DNA of 64,000 bases, from assembly GCA_027627225.1 (NCBI GenBank), contig CM051030.1, positions 22,851,105 to 22,915,104 of the forward strand, read 5' to 3'. Of the stretch, positions 1-9,540 are shown piece by piece. The notes beneath the pieces are model-generated. The model ran no database searches, had not been told where the DNA came from, and saw only the letters and a program-made list of their open reading frames with translations. Origin of the DNA: Congeria kusceri (Eukaryota > Mollusca > Bivalvia > Myida > Dreissenidae). Position 1 is the first letter of the stretch. The number at the start of each line of letters is the position of its first letter. The position numbers and the translations under genes are program-made.

Positions 1-610
1 TTTTAGTAATTCACACCTTTATAACTGTCATAAAATGGATTTTTTTTTGCAATAAATCAATAATTTTTGGAATGGAAAATCAACACCTGTAAATGTGGCT
101 GGCATTTTTGTTCGTTCCCATACTTAACATATCAATATTTTCCCTCGGGGAGGGGGAGCGGCCGGCAGACCTAGAGGAATAAGACAATTGTTGGTGGTGT
201 TATTCCCCACTCTAGAGCCAAGCATAATTGTTTAAATCCCCTTATTGGGAGATGCTAAATATCTATCAAATAGCTCGGGGCGTATATTACAGGGATCTAA
301 AATTCGACCAAAGTATATTACCCCGGGACCCAGAGTCATTCGTCTTGTCAAATTCCTGCCTGTCGGGAATCGCTTGCAGTCTAAAGTCCCCTATATGCCC
401 GCCACTCCCTTACCCCAGGGGGATAACATTGTTAGGTGCATAGGACTTATATTGGTTTATAATGTGTTAACGAGTCCCTTAAAAATATCCAAAGACAAAT
501 CACGCTATTGCAGCTACTGGCATTTTGCCATCTACTGCAGGTAATTGCATAATTAATAATGTATAGCAGGTTAAACAATTTTGTATAATGTCATTACTTG
601 AGATATAATT
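1..610. other. No gene recognised; AT-rich flank
   Basis: Two short overlapping plus-strand reading frames (228-443 and 245-544) occupy a somewhat more GC-rich patch, but neither has a recognisable motif, splice context or domain. The rest is AT-rich. I see no promoter, RNA gene or repeat unit here. Confidence 0.5.
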
Positions 611-837
611 GAATTTTACAGAAGATCATGTTAGAATCGAAATAATTGACAGGTTTGTGTTGGCTATTGTGGTAAGAACCAAAAGTTTAGTTCTGAAAAG
701 AAGCAATTAAACCACGAGGGGATTAGCCCGAGAGATTTGATAACAAGCATCGAAACGACAAACTGTTAGTTATTAATGCAATAGCCAACGCTAACCTATC
801 AATTATTTGGATTCCAACACGATCTTCTGTAAAATTC
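611..837. mobile_element. MITE-like element with about 58-bp inverted ends
   Basis: Bases 611-669 (starting gaattttacagaagatcatg) are the reverse complement, with a handful of mismatches, of 779-837 (ending cgatcttctgtaaaattc). About 110 bp of unique sequence lies between the arms and there is no coding capacity. This is the layout of a short non-autonomous DNA transposon or a foldback repeat. No clear target duplication was found, so the family is unassigned. Confidence 0.6.
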
Positions 838-1800
838 TTTTGTAATTGTAAAGGTTATGAATGAGAACTATAGGAATCTATACTCCGCTAATTTTCCAGA
901 AATTGCATTCACATGCGTTTCAGTGATGTCAATGAACCATAACAATTCAAAATGACGTCAGCTTCATTGATAAACATTGAGCGAATGGCGTTATACTTGT
1001 TGATTAATACAGTGGGAATATTAAGCACATGCATTTAACGGAACCATTTTCAAAACATTAATAATTTGTTGCAGAATAACCCATGGTTGATTTTATTCTT
1101 TATCTATGGACAATTAGCCGCGTGGCCGTCTCGTGTTATAATAAATATAATGGGATTAATAACACAAATGAATGTGTTGTGCTGTTTATTTCTGTTGTAA
1201 TTGAATATTTTAATATTGATTATAGCGATAAATTAGAACATAATAATAAATGCATGGCATGTAACGTTGAACTATATGATGTATATTTTGTGTTAGATTG
1301 CTTATGCTTATTCATAAATTTATACTTCAGAACTCAAATGCATGAAATGTATTGTTCAATTAGTGAATGTATTTCAACATTCAATGTATTACCATATAGT
1401 GTACGTTTTAATAAATAATGCAACTTCAACAAAAGCAACTATATTGTTTTCAAACGGGTAATCACTGCTTTATTTGCACAAAGATTACACAAACAAAACA
1501 ACGCATACATTTAGAAACAGTTTTGATAGGGAAGGTACATTTTTTAAATAGTCTTGAAAATATATGACAATACAGATATATTCATTTCAAACCAGATTTT
1601 AAGAGCAATTATGATTATTACGTAATAAAACACATTTTTCCAAGTGCAAAACATATTTACTTAATTGATATTTAAGGAATGCATGCTGCATTGTGCTCCT
1701 CGAAAGACAATCTGCAGTTGACAAAACGATTCTCAAATCAAGATGGCGGTCGTGAATAACTGCCTTGAACTGGTCATAGAAACGCACAAAAGACTGACCG
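838..1800. other. No gene recognised
   Basis: AT-rich sequence. A 111-codon plus-strand frame at 1,083-1,418 is rich in Cys, Tyr and Ile as expected from AT-rich DNA and shows no domain or splice structure. Nothing else is supported. Confidence 0.5.
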
Positions 1801-2229
1801 ATATGGGCATGTTTGCCGGGTCCCATATGGACTTGCTAGTTAGGAACCCATATGGTCTCTCTTGCTGGGACCTATATGGGCTAGCTATTGGTGACCCATA
1901 TAGGCCTTCTTTTTGGGTGCCCATATGGGCTTTCTTGCTGGGACCCGTATGAGTTTGTTTTTGGGGGATGCATATCTAGGTGTCATGCTTGGACCCATAT
2001 TGGCTGGTTTCCTGTGTCCTACCTGGGACTGATATGGGCATGACCATGTATGTGGGACCCTTAAGAAACTTATGTGGTTAATCATCCCTGTTATAGCCCA
2101 TATTGGGCCCCCATAGGATGGCTTGCAGGGACCCATACGAGCTTACTTGCTGGGATTCATATGTTCTCTATTAATGGGACACGTATTGGGTTGATTGTTG
2201 GTGTCCCATATGGGCTTGCTTGTTGGAAA

Positions 2230-3000
2230 CCCATATGGGGATGCTCTTTGTGACTCATATGGGCTAGTTTGGTGGAGACCCATACGGGCCTTTTTGCGGG
2301 TACTTATATGTACTTGCTTGTTTGAGACCCATATGGGCTTTCCGGCTGGGACCCATATGATATTCCTGTTGTTGATCCATATTGGCTTTCTTGTTGGGGG
2401 CCCATATGGGCTTTCTTTCTGGGACCCGCATGGGATAACTTGTTGGGGACCTATTTAGGCTATTTTTGCTTGGACCCATATGGGTTTTCTTGTTGGGCGC
2501 CCAATTGGACTTTCATGCTGGGACCCACGTGGGCTGTTTTGATGGGACACATATTGGGTTGTTTGGTGGGACCCATATCGGCTTGCTTGTTGGAAACCCA
2601 TATGGGGATGCTCTTTGTGACCCATATGGGCTAGCTTGTTGGGGACCCATACGGGCCTTCTTGCAGGGACATTTATGGGCTTGCTTATTTCGTACCAAAC
2701 TGGCCTCTCTTTCTGGGACCCATATGATATTGCTGCTTTTGACCCAGATGGGCTTGCTTGTTGGGGACCCATAATGGGCTGTCTTTCTTGGACCCACATG
2801 GGATTACTTGTTTGGGACCTATATAGGCTTTTTTGCTTGGAACCCATACGTGGATGCTCTTTGTAACCCATATGGGCTAGTTTGTCGGGGACCCATATGG
2901 ACCTTCTGGGTTGGGACCCATATGGGCTTGTCTGTTTGGTACCCATGTTGGCTCTCTTGCTGGGATCCATAAGGTCTTGTTGTTGTTGACACATCCGAGC
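2230..3000. repeat. Higher-order repeat within the 24-bp array
   Basis: A distinctive variant run (ggatgctctttgtgacccat, then an acccatacgggcc-type unit, later ccatatgatattgctg) recurs with the marker atgctcttt at about 2,241, 2,608 and 2,854. Spacings are about 367 and 246 bp, or 15 and 10 units. This shows that blocks of several units were duplicated together rather than one unit at a time. Confidence 0.7.
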
Positions 3001-3189
3001 TTGCTTGTTGAGGAGCAATATGGGCTGTCTTGCTGGGACCCATATGCACTTACTTGTCTGGGACCTATATGTTTTTTTTGTTGGAACCCATATATGGAGC
3101 TTTCTTGGTTGGTGCTCAATGGGGCTTTCTTGCAGTGACCCATATGGGCTTGCTTGTCTGGGACCAAAATGGGTCTGATATGGGCAATT

Positions 3190-4395
3190 CAACGCATATG
3201 GGCCTCACATTGGGCACATGTGGTGTATCAGCCCAGGTACAGCCCATATCGGTCCACATGGGATGGCTTACTGGGACCATTATTGGCATACTTTCTGGGA
3301 ACCCACATGGGTCGGTTTGCTTGGTCCAATATGGGCCCGGTATAGGCAGCACATATTTAATGGGGCCCATATGGTATATTTGCCCAGATAAAGCAAATAT
3401 TGTGTCCATATTGGGTTGCTTGCTGGGTATAAGTTTTCGTGATAGGACCAATGTGGGCTTACTAGTAGGGAACCCATTTCGGCTTTCTTGCTGGAAACTA
3501 TAAGGATAGCTTGCCTGCGACCCAAGTGGGTTTAATATCAGCAACACGACGTATATTGGTCCCACATGGGGCCCATGTGGAAGATCAGCCCAGATTTAGC
3601 CCTTATTATGTCCACATCTGATAGCTTACCGGGACCCATATGGGCATACTTGCAAGGAACCCATGTGGGCTTGCCTGATTGGTCCAATATGGGTCCGATA
3701 TAGGCAGAACAAAATATATGTGTCCCAAATTGGGCCATATTGTACATTTGATCAGGTCCCAAATTGGGCCATATGGTACATTTGATCAGGTTTTTCCCAT
3801 ATTGGGTCCATATAGGCCTTTTTGCTGGGACCCATATGGGGCTGCTTGTTGAAAACACACGTGGGCTCTCTCGATGGGGACCCATATAGGATTTCCCTCT
3901 GTAACCAATATGGGTCTGTTTATTTGGTTCCCATAGAGGCATTCTCGCTGGGACCCCTATGGGTTTGCTTGGTGAGAACCCTTATGGGCTCTCTTTCTGG
4001 GACCCATGTGGGCTTGCTTGTTGGGGACCTATATAAGCTTTCTTGCAGGGACCAATATGGGCTTACTGGTTAGGTACCCATATGGGCTTTTTTGTTGGTA
4101 CCTTAAAAAAATTGGCTTGCTTGCCTAGGACCCAAATGGGTGTTACATGGGCAAGGTTATACATATTGGTCCCATATGTGGCCCATGTTGAATATCAGCC
4201 CAGGTATCGGCTTTATCAGGTCCACATGTTATGACTTACCGGGACCCATATGGGCATTCTTGCAAGTAACACAGGTGGGCTTGCCTGCTTGGTCCGATAT
4301 GGGCCCGATATAGGCAGAAAAAATAATATATGGGTCCCACATGTGGCCCATATGTTATATGTGGCCACCTATAGCCAATAGTGGGCCTTTATGGG
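3190..4395. repeat. Longer compound unit, three copies
   Basis: Three copies of a compound segment of about 200-230 bp start with a 'ggtcccacatg...tcagcccaggta' stretch, pass through 'gacttaccgggacccatatgggcat' and 'cttggtccaatatgggcccgatataggcag', and end near 'cccatatggtat'. The tataggcag marker lies at about 3,341, 3,699 and 4,309. Ordinary 24-bp units fill the gaps. The compound unit still contains the ccatatgg core, so it evolved from the simple array. Confidence 0.65.
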
Positions 4396-4413
4396 CTTGC
4401 TTGCTGGGTTGTC

Positions 4414-4930
4414 ATTTTGTGGCTAGTTCCTCAGAAATACATCAAATTTAGGTTTTATATTTTGGAGTCAACAGTAACAAGTTACATTTACATAGCCGTA
4501 CGTGTTATACGGTCTTCTTTGAATGAACCAAAATATTGTACTAGCATACGCAATATGAACGTTTGTGTTGTGTGCATGTGTGTGCATTGCTGTCATATAT
4601 TTTCACGTGTTATTCTTCAAGATTATGATACTTGGTTTTTACGCATGAAAAAATCCACTTTTTCTGTATGAGAAAATCATGTTGCATTGTAGAAAATTAT
4701 TTCTACGGCCATTCTCCCCTACCTCTGATACAAATAGTGATGTTGTCAGTTACTGTGCTCTTAGTACTAGAAACCGCATAGATCTGCTTAGCTTGTTCAG
4801 GGAAAGTGTGAGTAGGTTAAATGACCGCCATAATATGACTGCAATACTGTAAATAACGACGAAAATAGTAGTATAAAAGTGGGGGCAGAGCAAAGATATA
4901 ATGAGCACAATTCCTCATGCGGGGGACGGA
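4414..4930. other. No gene recognised
   Basis: A 96-codon plus-strand frame at 4,381-4,671 begins in the end of the minisatellite and has no recognisable domain. The rest is unique AT-rich DNA. Confidence 0.5.
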
Positions 4931-4932
4931 TG

Positions 4933-5027
4933 TATATCACGTGACTCATACGTCATTGGGAGGCGGAGTTATATCACGTGACTCATACGCAATTCATCAC
5001 GCGACTAATACGTCACGCAGCACGTGG
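4933..5027. promoter_or_regulatory. Clustered TCACGTGACTCA motifs (E-box/AP-1-like)
   Basis: The string atatcacgtgactcatacg occurs twice (about 4,934-4,952 and 4,971-4,989). A degenerate third copy, atcacgcgactaatacg, starts at about 4,995, and another CACGTG follows near 5,020. Each full copy overlaps an E-box/M-box core (TCACGTGA) and an AP-1-type core (TGACTCA). The cluster lies about 160 bp upstream of the Polinton integrase remnant. It could be the promoter or part of the terminus of that element (inference); transcription factor use is not shown by sequence alone. Confidence 0.35.
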
Positions 5028-5178
5028 TTTGTAACTAATGATAGACCCGTGTCCGTAATGCGGACGCGTGAGTAAGTGCGCTAATGCGAACGTGAGAAAC
5101 TAATTATTGTAGTTATAAATAAAAGGCGATATCGCTGTATTGCGTGATCACAAAGCGAAGTGAGACGTGTTGTTAAAG

Positions 5179-6519
5179 ATGACTGAGAAGGAAAAGGACC
5201 GTATTTTAAATAGATAGTACTGGAAAGCGCGAAATTCTGCGGCCTTTGCCGGCCCTCAGAAAGTATTTAATGCGTTTAATAAAAACGTGTTTACGGTTGA
5301 TTATATAACTAAATGGCTCAGAAATCAAGATGCCTACGCTTTGCAGAAACCGAATCGTTTCAATATAAACATTGCGAAACTCCAGTTGCGACAGCAGGAG
5401 AGAACTGTTATTAGCAGCCCGAGGTATTTTATTTATGGCAAGTGACCAGTTGCCAAATACAATACAATCACAAAAACACATAACAAACACAAAACACACA
5501 TGAATAAAACTGGGGTTACCGCCCTGGAACGGTCAATGCATAGCATTGGGGTTTTAACAGGTTTATGTGCGCACGAACCTCACACTTGTCCCGGAATTAT
5601 TCACAAAACATGTAAGTGTAAATAAAACCGCTTATGTACGCGTGGCTTCTATTAATGAGCAATTGGAATTTTGATTTGCTGTCTATGGAACATTTAGCTG
5701 AAGAAAATGATGGAGTGAGGTTCTTAACGTTCATCATTGACATATTTTCGAGAAGATATGGGTAACACCTCTACAAAATAAGTCGTCGAAGGTGGTTGTT
5801 GGTGCAATGAGAGAAGTATTGACAAGTGTGAAACCTAGAAAGATAAGAGCAGACAGAGGGTTGAATATGTGAATCGTTGGTTAAAACAACTTATGAAGGG
5901 TAAAGTTTTCTACCGTTTAACTACACAAAAACCCGACAAAAGCCAATTACGTCGAACGCGTGCAACGTACAATCAAGACAGCTTTGTACAGAATTATGCG
6001 ACAGAGACGATCGTATCGGTATATGAATTTTTTAGACGACACAGACGCTACTAACAATATCACACCATATCGAAGTTTTAATGGTTGTCACCCAAAGAAG
6101 TCAATAAAGACAATGAAGCCTATTTGTAGGCTTACATGTTTTTAAAAAAGAAACCAATGGTAAGAACTAAACCTACATTTAAATTTAAAATTGGTGATTT
6201 AGTACACATCAGCTACACCAAACATACGTTTTGAAGAGCTTACCAAGAATAATATTAAAGCGAAGTATTCAAAGTTTCGGCGCGTTTGTTAAAAAAAGTA
6301 TTCCCGATTAATAGACTTAACGATTTTAAAGATGACTATATTAAGGGACTGGCATATACCAACGCATTGAAATTTGAAGTTCATGGTTTATTGAGAAAAT
6401 TATAAAAAAAGAAGAAGAAACAGGAAGTTGAAATACTTCGTGAAATGGCGAGAATTACCTGAAGCATTTAATAGCTGGATTGGTGCGGACGAAATCAAAG
6501 ACACAGAGAACTCCGCTTG
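5179..6519 (+). pseudogene. Polinton/Maverick integrase with chromodomain, broken
   Basis: Remnant of the retroviral-type (rve) integrase that inserts Polinton DNA into the host genome. It opens with ATG at 5,179, then hits a stop at about 5,213 just before the N-terminal YWKARNSAAF and NQDAYALQKP motifs typical of Polinton integrases. The catalytic core is spread over three frames by frameshifts near 5,760, 5,860 and 5,950. The three acidic positions can be traced (FDLLSM near 5,680, RADRG near 5,850, ERVQRT near 5,955). After the core comes a C-terminal region ending in a chromodomain-like stretch (VEILREMAR and FNSWIGADE) near 6,430-6,500. With stops and shifts throughout, it is inactive. 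It lies at the left end of the element, followed by structural-type genes on the same strand. Confidence 0.85.
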
Positions 6520-6526
6520 AACAACT

Positions 6527-6930
6527 ATGCATCGATTTATTTATGTGAAAAGTGATGAAAGTACGTCTTATTCTTCTGATAATGAACCATTTAAGTTCAA
6601 GATTCGTTTAAAATTAGCTTGATTTTTAAACGGCGTGTGGGAAGTAGCTTTGGTATGCACTGGAAAGGCGGCAGCAAAGTCAGTAATGGATTATACATTT
6701 AGTTGAACATTTGTAACAAACGTATAGTGCGTGACGAAGAACGTCTTGTTTTAAGACGTGTAGGGGAAAAAACGAGTGCGAGTATGCGTTTGACAATCCA
6801 TATTACGTTCCAGTAAGTAAACAAGAACAGGAGTATTCGAAATCCATATAAAGGGCGAGACGGCACTTGTGTATCATAATTGCTTCAACGTGTACACCTG
6901 ACGCTTCACCTAAATCCGTATACGTTTTTG
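6527..6930 (+). pseudogene. Small Polinton ORF, possible minor capsid, broken
   Basis: ATG at 6,527 starts MHRFIYVKSDESTSY, followed by NEPFKFKIRLKL and a stop at about 6,621. Related coding continues in shifted frames to about 6,930, including YVPVSKQEQE-like and EIHIKGETALVYHN-like pieces. The position directly behind the integrase, and the opening pattern of a short protein with an ExxxFKxRL stretch, fit a small Polinton ORF that I tentatively associate with the single-jelly-roll minor capsid protein. The family call is inference; the existence of a broken ORF with Polinton context is well supported. Confidence 0.5.
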
Positions 6931-7338
6931 GGAAATAAAGCTATATGCTCCTAATCCGCAGAAGTTGGTTTAATTCTTTCTTGATTGTGACAGCACTGGA
7001 CAAGCTTCGCGCAACCAATTCAGAGCTGGCAGAAGATTACAAGTAATTTTGGTAGACCAATCAAAAAAGCTATGGTAAATAAACATTATTATTTTAAGAC
7101 TGTTTTACCGTCTGAACAAAATACGGCACATGCGAATTCGGAATTACAGAGAGGAGACTAAGTCCATATACAATTGTAGAAATGGTTTAGTCCAGTGGAA
7201 ACTGCCAACGACGAGGTCGCAAACGGTAATTAACCGGAAATCTAAAAGAGACTCGAAAAGGAGACCCGAGGACTGTTAAAAAGGAAGTTCAAGAAAGTGT
7301 AAACAGTAAACGAGACATATTCGAAATAAAGTGAAATC
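6931..7338 (+). other. Degraded Polinton coding remnants, unassigned
   Basis: A readable piece (about 7,065-7,161) encodes KKAMVNKHYYFKTVLPSEQN and ends in a stop. A basic, Lys/Arg-rich stretch follows at 7,200-7,320. These look like leftovers of one or two further Polinton ORFs between the small structural ORF and the capsid gene. No ATPase (Walker A, GxxGxGKS/T) or cysteine protease motif was found here or elsewhere in the element. Confidence 0.4.
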
Positions 7339-9440
7339 ATGTCAGTGTTTAACAAGGACCAATTTAAAGAAGGACTTGTGTCCGAACTGCTTTGTTCTAC
7401 TCAGACAAGCGTTACCGATACCTGTTACGAAAAAGTGCGACCGTTATCGCAGGTCTCGACAGATAGTCCTTTGAATTAGCGGGCAGACTTCTATGGATTA
7501 TTTGGATATAAAAAAATTATCAAATATATGTTGGACTAACAGTTGTGAAATTGGAGGGTACATATTTGAACACGGACAAAGTGCGAATTTGCTAATTATA
7601 GCTCCACAAACGAAGTTTAGGGGGGGGTTATAGGAGTGAGCTTGTCGGTCCGTTGGTCCGTCGGTCTGTCGGTTTTTGGTTTCCGGATGGTAACTCAAGA
7701 AAGGCTTGATATATTCAACTAATTTGTGGTACACATGTGTTACATCATAGATTACAGGTCAAGCATAATGTTGTTTACAAACCAGTAAATTATGACGAAG
7801 TTATGGCCTCTTCGACTTTAAATTTCTTAAAACAATGGTTTCCGGATGATAACTCAAGAAAGGCTTGACATATTGAAATATTTGTTGGTTCCCATGTTTA
7901 ATATTACAGAATACAAGTCAAGTTCAATGTTGATCACAAACCACTATATTTTGACAGAGTTAAGGCCCCTTTTCGACTTAAAATTAAAATTAAAATACCC
8001 TAAAAACATTATTTTTGGAAAATAACTAAAGAATGGCTCGACATATTCAATTATTTGTTTTTATACATGTGTAGCATCATAAAATACGGGTCAAGTTCGA
8101 CTTTGGTTACAAACCACTAAATTGTGACATAGTTATGGCCCTTTATTTGACTTAAATTCCCTAAAAACATGGTTTCCAGACCTCAATTCAACAATGGCTT
8201 GATATATTTAAATAATTATTGGTACACATGTGTAGCATCATAAAACACAGGTCAAGTTTGACTTTGGTTACAAACCACCAAATGTTGACACAGTTACGCC
8301 CCCCCCCACACACACACACTTTTTGACTTAAATTCCCGAAAAAACATGGACAATAACGTATCACTCATAAGGCTCCACATATTTAACTTATATTTGGTAC
8401 ATAATACAATACAGATGAAGTTTAACTTTGGTTACACACCACTTAATGCTGACAGAGCTATGGCTCCTATTGAAATTAAAGTTTTCCAAATACACTGTTG
8501 ATAATTTCTCTCTGCAAATTTCTTTCGAATCGATGCCATAGTATTGTGACAAGGCCATATTGTGGGGGTATATCCGTCACTCATGTGACAATTTTAGTTT
8601 GTTTCTGCAAGCTGTGTTTTCGAGTACGGAAGTGACGCTTCAGAATAAAGCGAGCATCACCTGCAATTATAACCCTTATCGAGCATATATTCAGTCTTGT
8701 CTTAATTACTGGCAGGACGCCCATACCTTACAGCTTCAGACTCAGACATGGACCCAGTATGATGCCGATTCACCGGGCGTGACCGATCCTTCTGATAATA
8801 ATGACGGCCTTTTCACAAGAGATAAATCAAAAGGCTTTGACTTGCAGGTTCCGATATTTCACGATTTAGTCTCCATGTCTCGCTATTTGATAGATCAAGT
8901 GGATGTGAAAGTCAAGCTATACCGCTCTTCGGCCAATTTCGCAGATGCTGGAAAAGCAAAATTCGCTTTATCTTTTTACAAGGGTGGAGTGTCGTTCCCA
9001 AAGCATAGCTACTGGAAGCACATTGTTTAACCAGGAAAATAGGTTTCAAGAAAGAAGACCTAACAAAGTCATTGTAGGAATTGTGAAAAGTAAAGCTATG
9101 AATGGCGACTACGCAACTCATCCGTTTATTTTTGAGAACAGCTCAATTTAACAAATTGACGTGTACTGCGACGGTTTACCTGTGGGAGGTTACCCGTTAA
9201 AAATGGATTAAAAAAACGGATGCAACGATAGTAATGCGAGCTTACACTAATTTGCTGTTAAGTGCTGACAAATGGAGGAACGACGAAGGAAATGCAGTGG
9301 ACACAAGTCACTTTATAAGCGGATCAACGTTGTTTTCCTTTCAACTGGAGTATTTGTATTTAAAGCCGGACTCACAGGTTAACATTACCCTTGTTTCGTT
9401 TAATATCAAAAACAAACAGCGAAGTAAGGTATAGATTATT
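7339..9440 (+). pseudogene. Polinton major capsid protein, split and frameshifted
   Basis: Remnant of the double-jelly-roll (hexon-like) major capsid protein of Polintons, the family to which C. elegans F54H12.2-type proteins belong. The N-terminus starts at ATG 7,339 (MSVFNKDQFKEG), with the PLSQVSTDSPLNF motif, and is followed across a frameshift by IYVGLTVVKLEG at about 7,520. A mollusc-type repeat (7,598-8,560) then interrupts it. Coding resumes at about 8,565 with FSSTEVTLQNKAS, NYNPYRAYIQ and YLIDQVDVKVKLYRS, shifts frame near 8,945 (FNQENRFQERRPNKVIVG) and again near 9,155, and ends with DEGNAVDTSHFISGSTLFSF and related sequence to about 9,434. The order of blocks matches an intact capsid gene, so the break is a later insertion. 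It is not translatable as one protein. Confidence 0.85.
7598..8560. repeat. Mollusc dispersed repeat with ~165-bp tandem units
   Basis: Between 'ccacaaacgaagtttagggg' and 'ccatattgtgggggtata' lie about five diverged units. Each begins near 'ggtttccggatgataactca' and contains 'aggcttgacatattcaa', 'ggtacacatgtgtagcatca' and 'ggtcaagtttgactttggtt'. Unit starts are at about 7,680, 7,840, 8,010, 8,170 and 8,340. A short C/CA microsatellite sits at 8,301-8,322. I recognise this family from bivalve genomes. It interrupts the capsid reading frame, so it is younger than the Polinton. Confidence 0.75.
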
Positions 9441-9540
9441 ATATGCTATTGTACATTACACTTTTCAACGGAATCATTTTTAGGCACACATTACACACGT
9501 TAAGAACAGGGAGTAATTTTAAAGTTGTCTATTACAACAG

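Larger units (their letters stand above)
1801..4413. repeat. 24-bp minisatellite array, CCCATATGGG core
   Basis: About 2.6 kb of tandem units close to gggacccatatgggcttgct, 24-25 bp each, so roughly 100 units. The core CCCATATGGG is a perfect 10-bp palindrome. Because the unit is eight codons long and free of stops in several frames, both strands carry many overlapping open frames. Plus-strand products look like repeats of GTHMGLLV, GPIWACLL or DPYGLACW; minus-strand products like PYGSQQAS or KPIWVPTS. These frames break often through indels, have no consistent start and no domain, so I treat them as repeat artefacts. Units diverge from one another and some are 25 bp. The left two thirds is nearly pure 24-mer; from about 3,190 it mixes with longer units. 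Confidence 0.9.

Noticed and set aside
228..544. Two overlapping plus-strand frames as a gene
   Set aside because: No domain, no splice context and out of frame with each other.
1083..1418. 111-codon Cys-rich frame as a small secreted protein
   Set aside because: No signal peptide, and composition matches AT-rich random sequence.
1599..4234. Many open frames of 60-245 codons on both strands across the 24-bp array
   Set aside because: Unit length is a multiple of 3 and stop-poor, so open frames are expected on both strands; they shift frame repeatedly and show no domain or splice structure.
5206..5499. 97-codon minus-strand frame
   Set aside because: It lies antisense to the recognisable integrase N-terminus; a shadow frame.
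8301..8322. C/CA microsatellite as a separate feature
   Set aside because: Short and contained in the mollusc repeat block; mentioned there.
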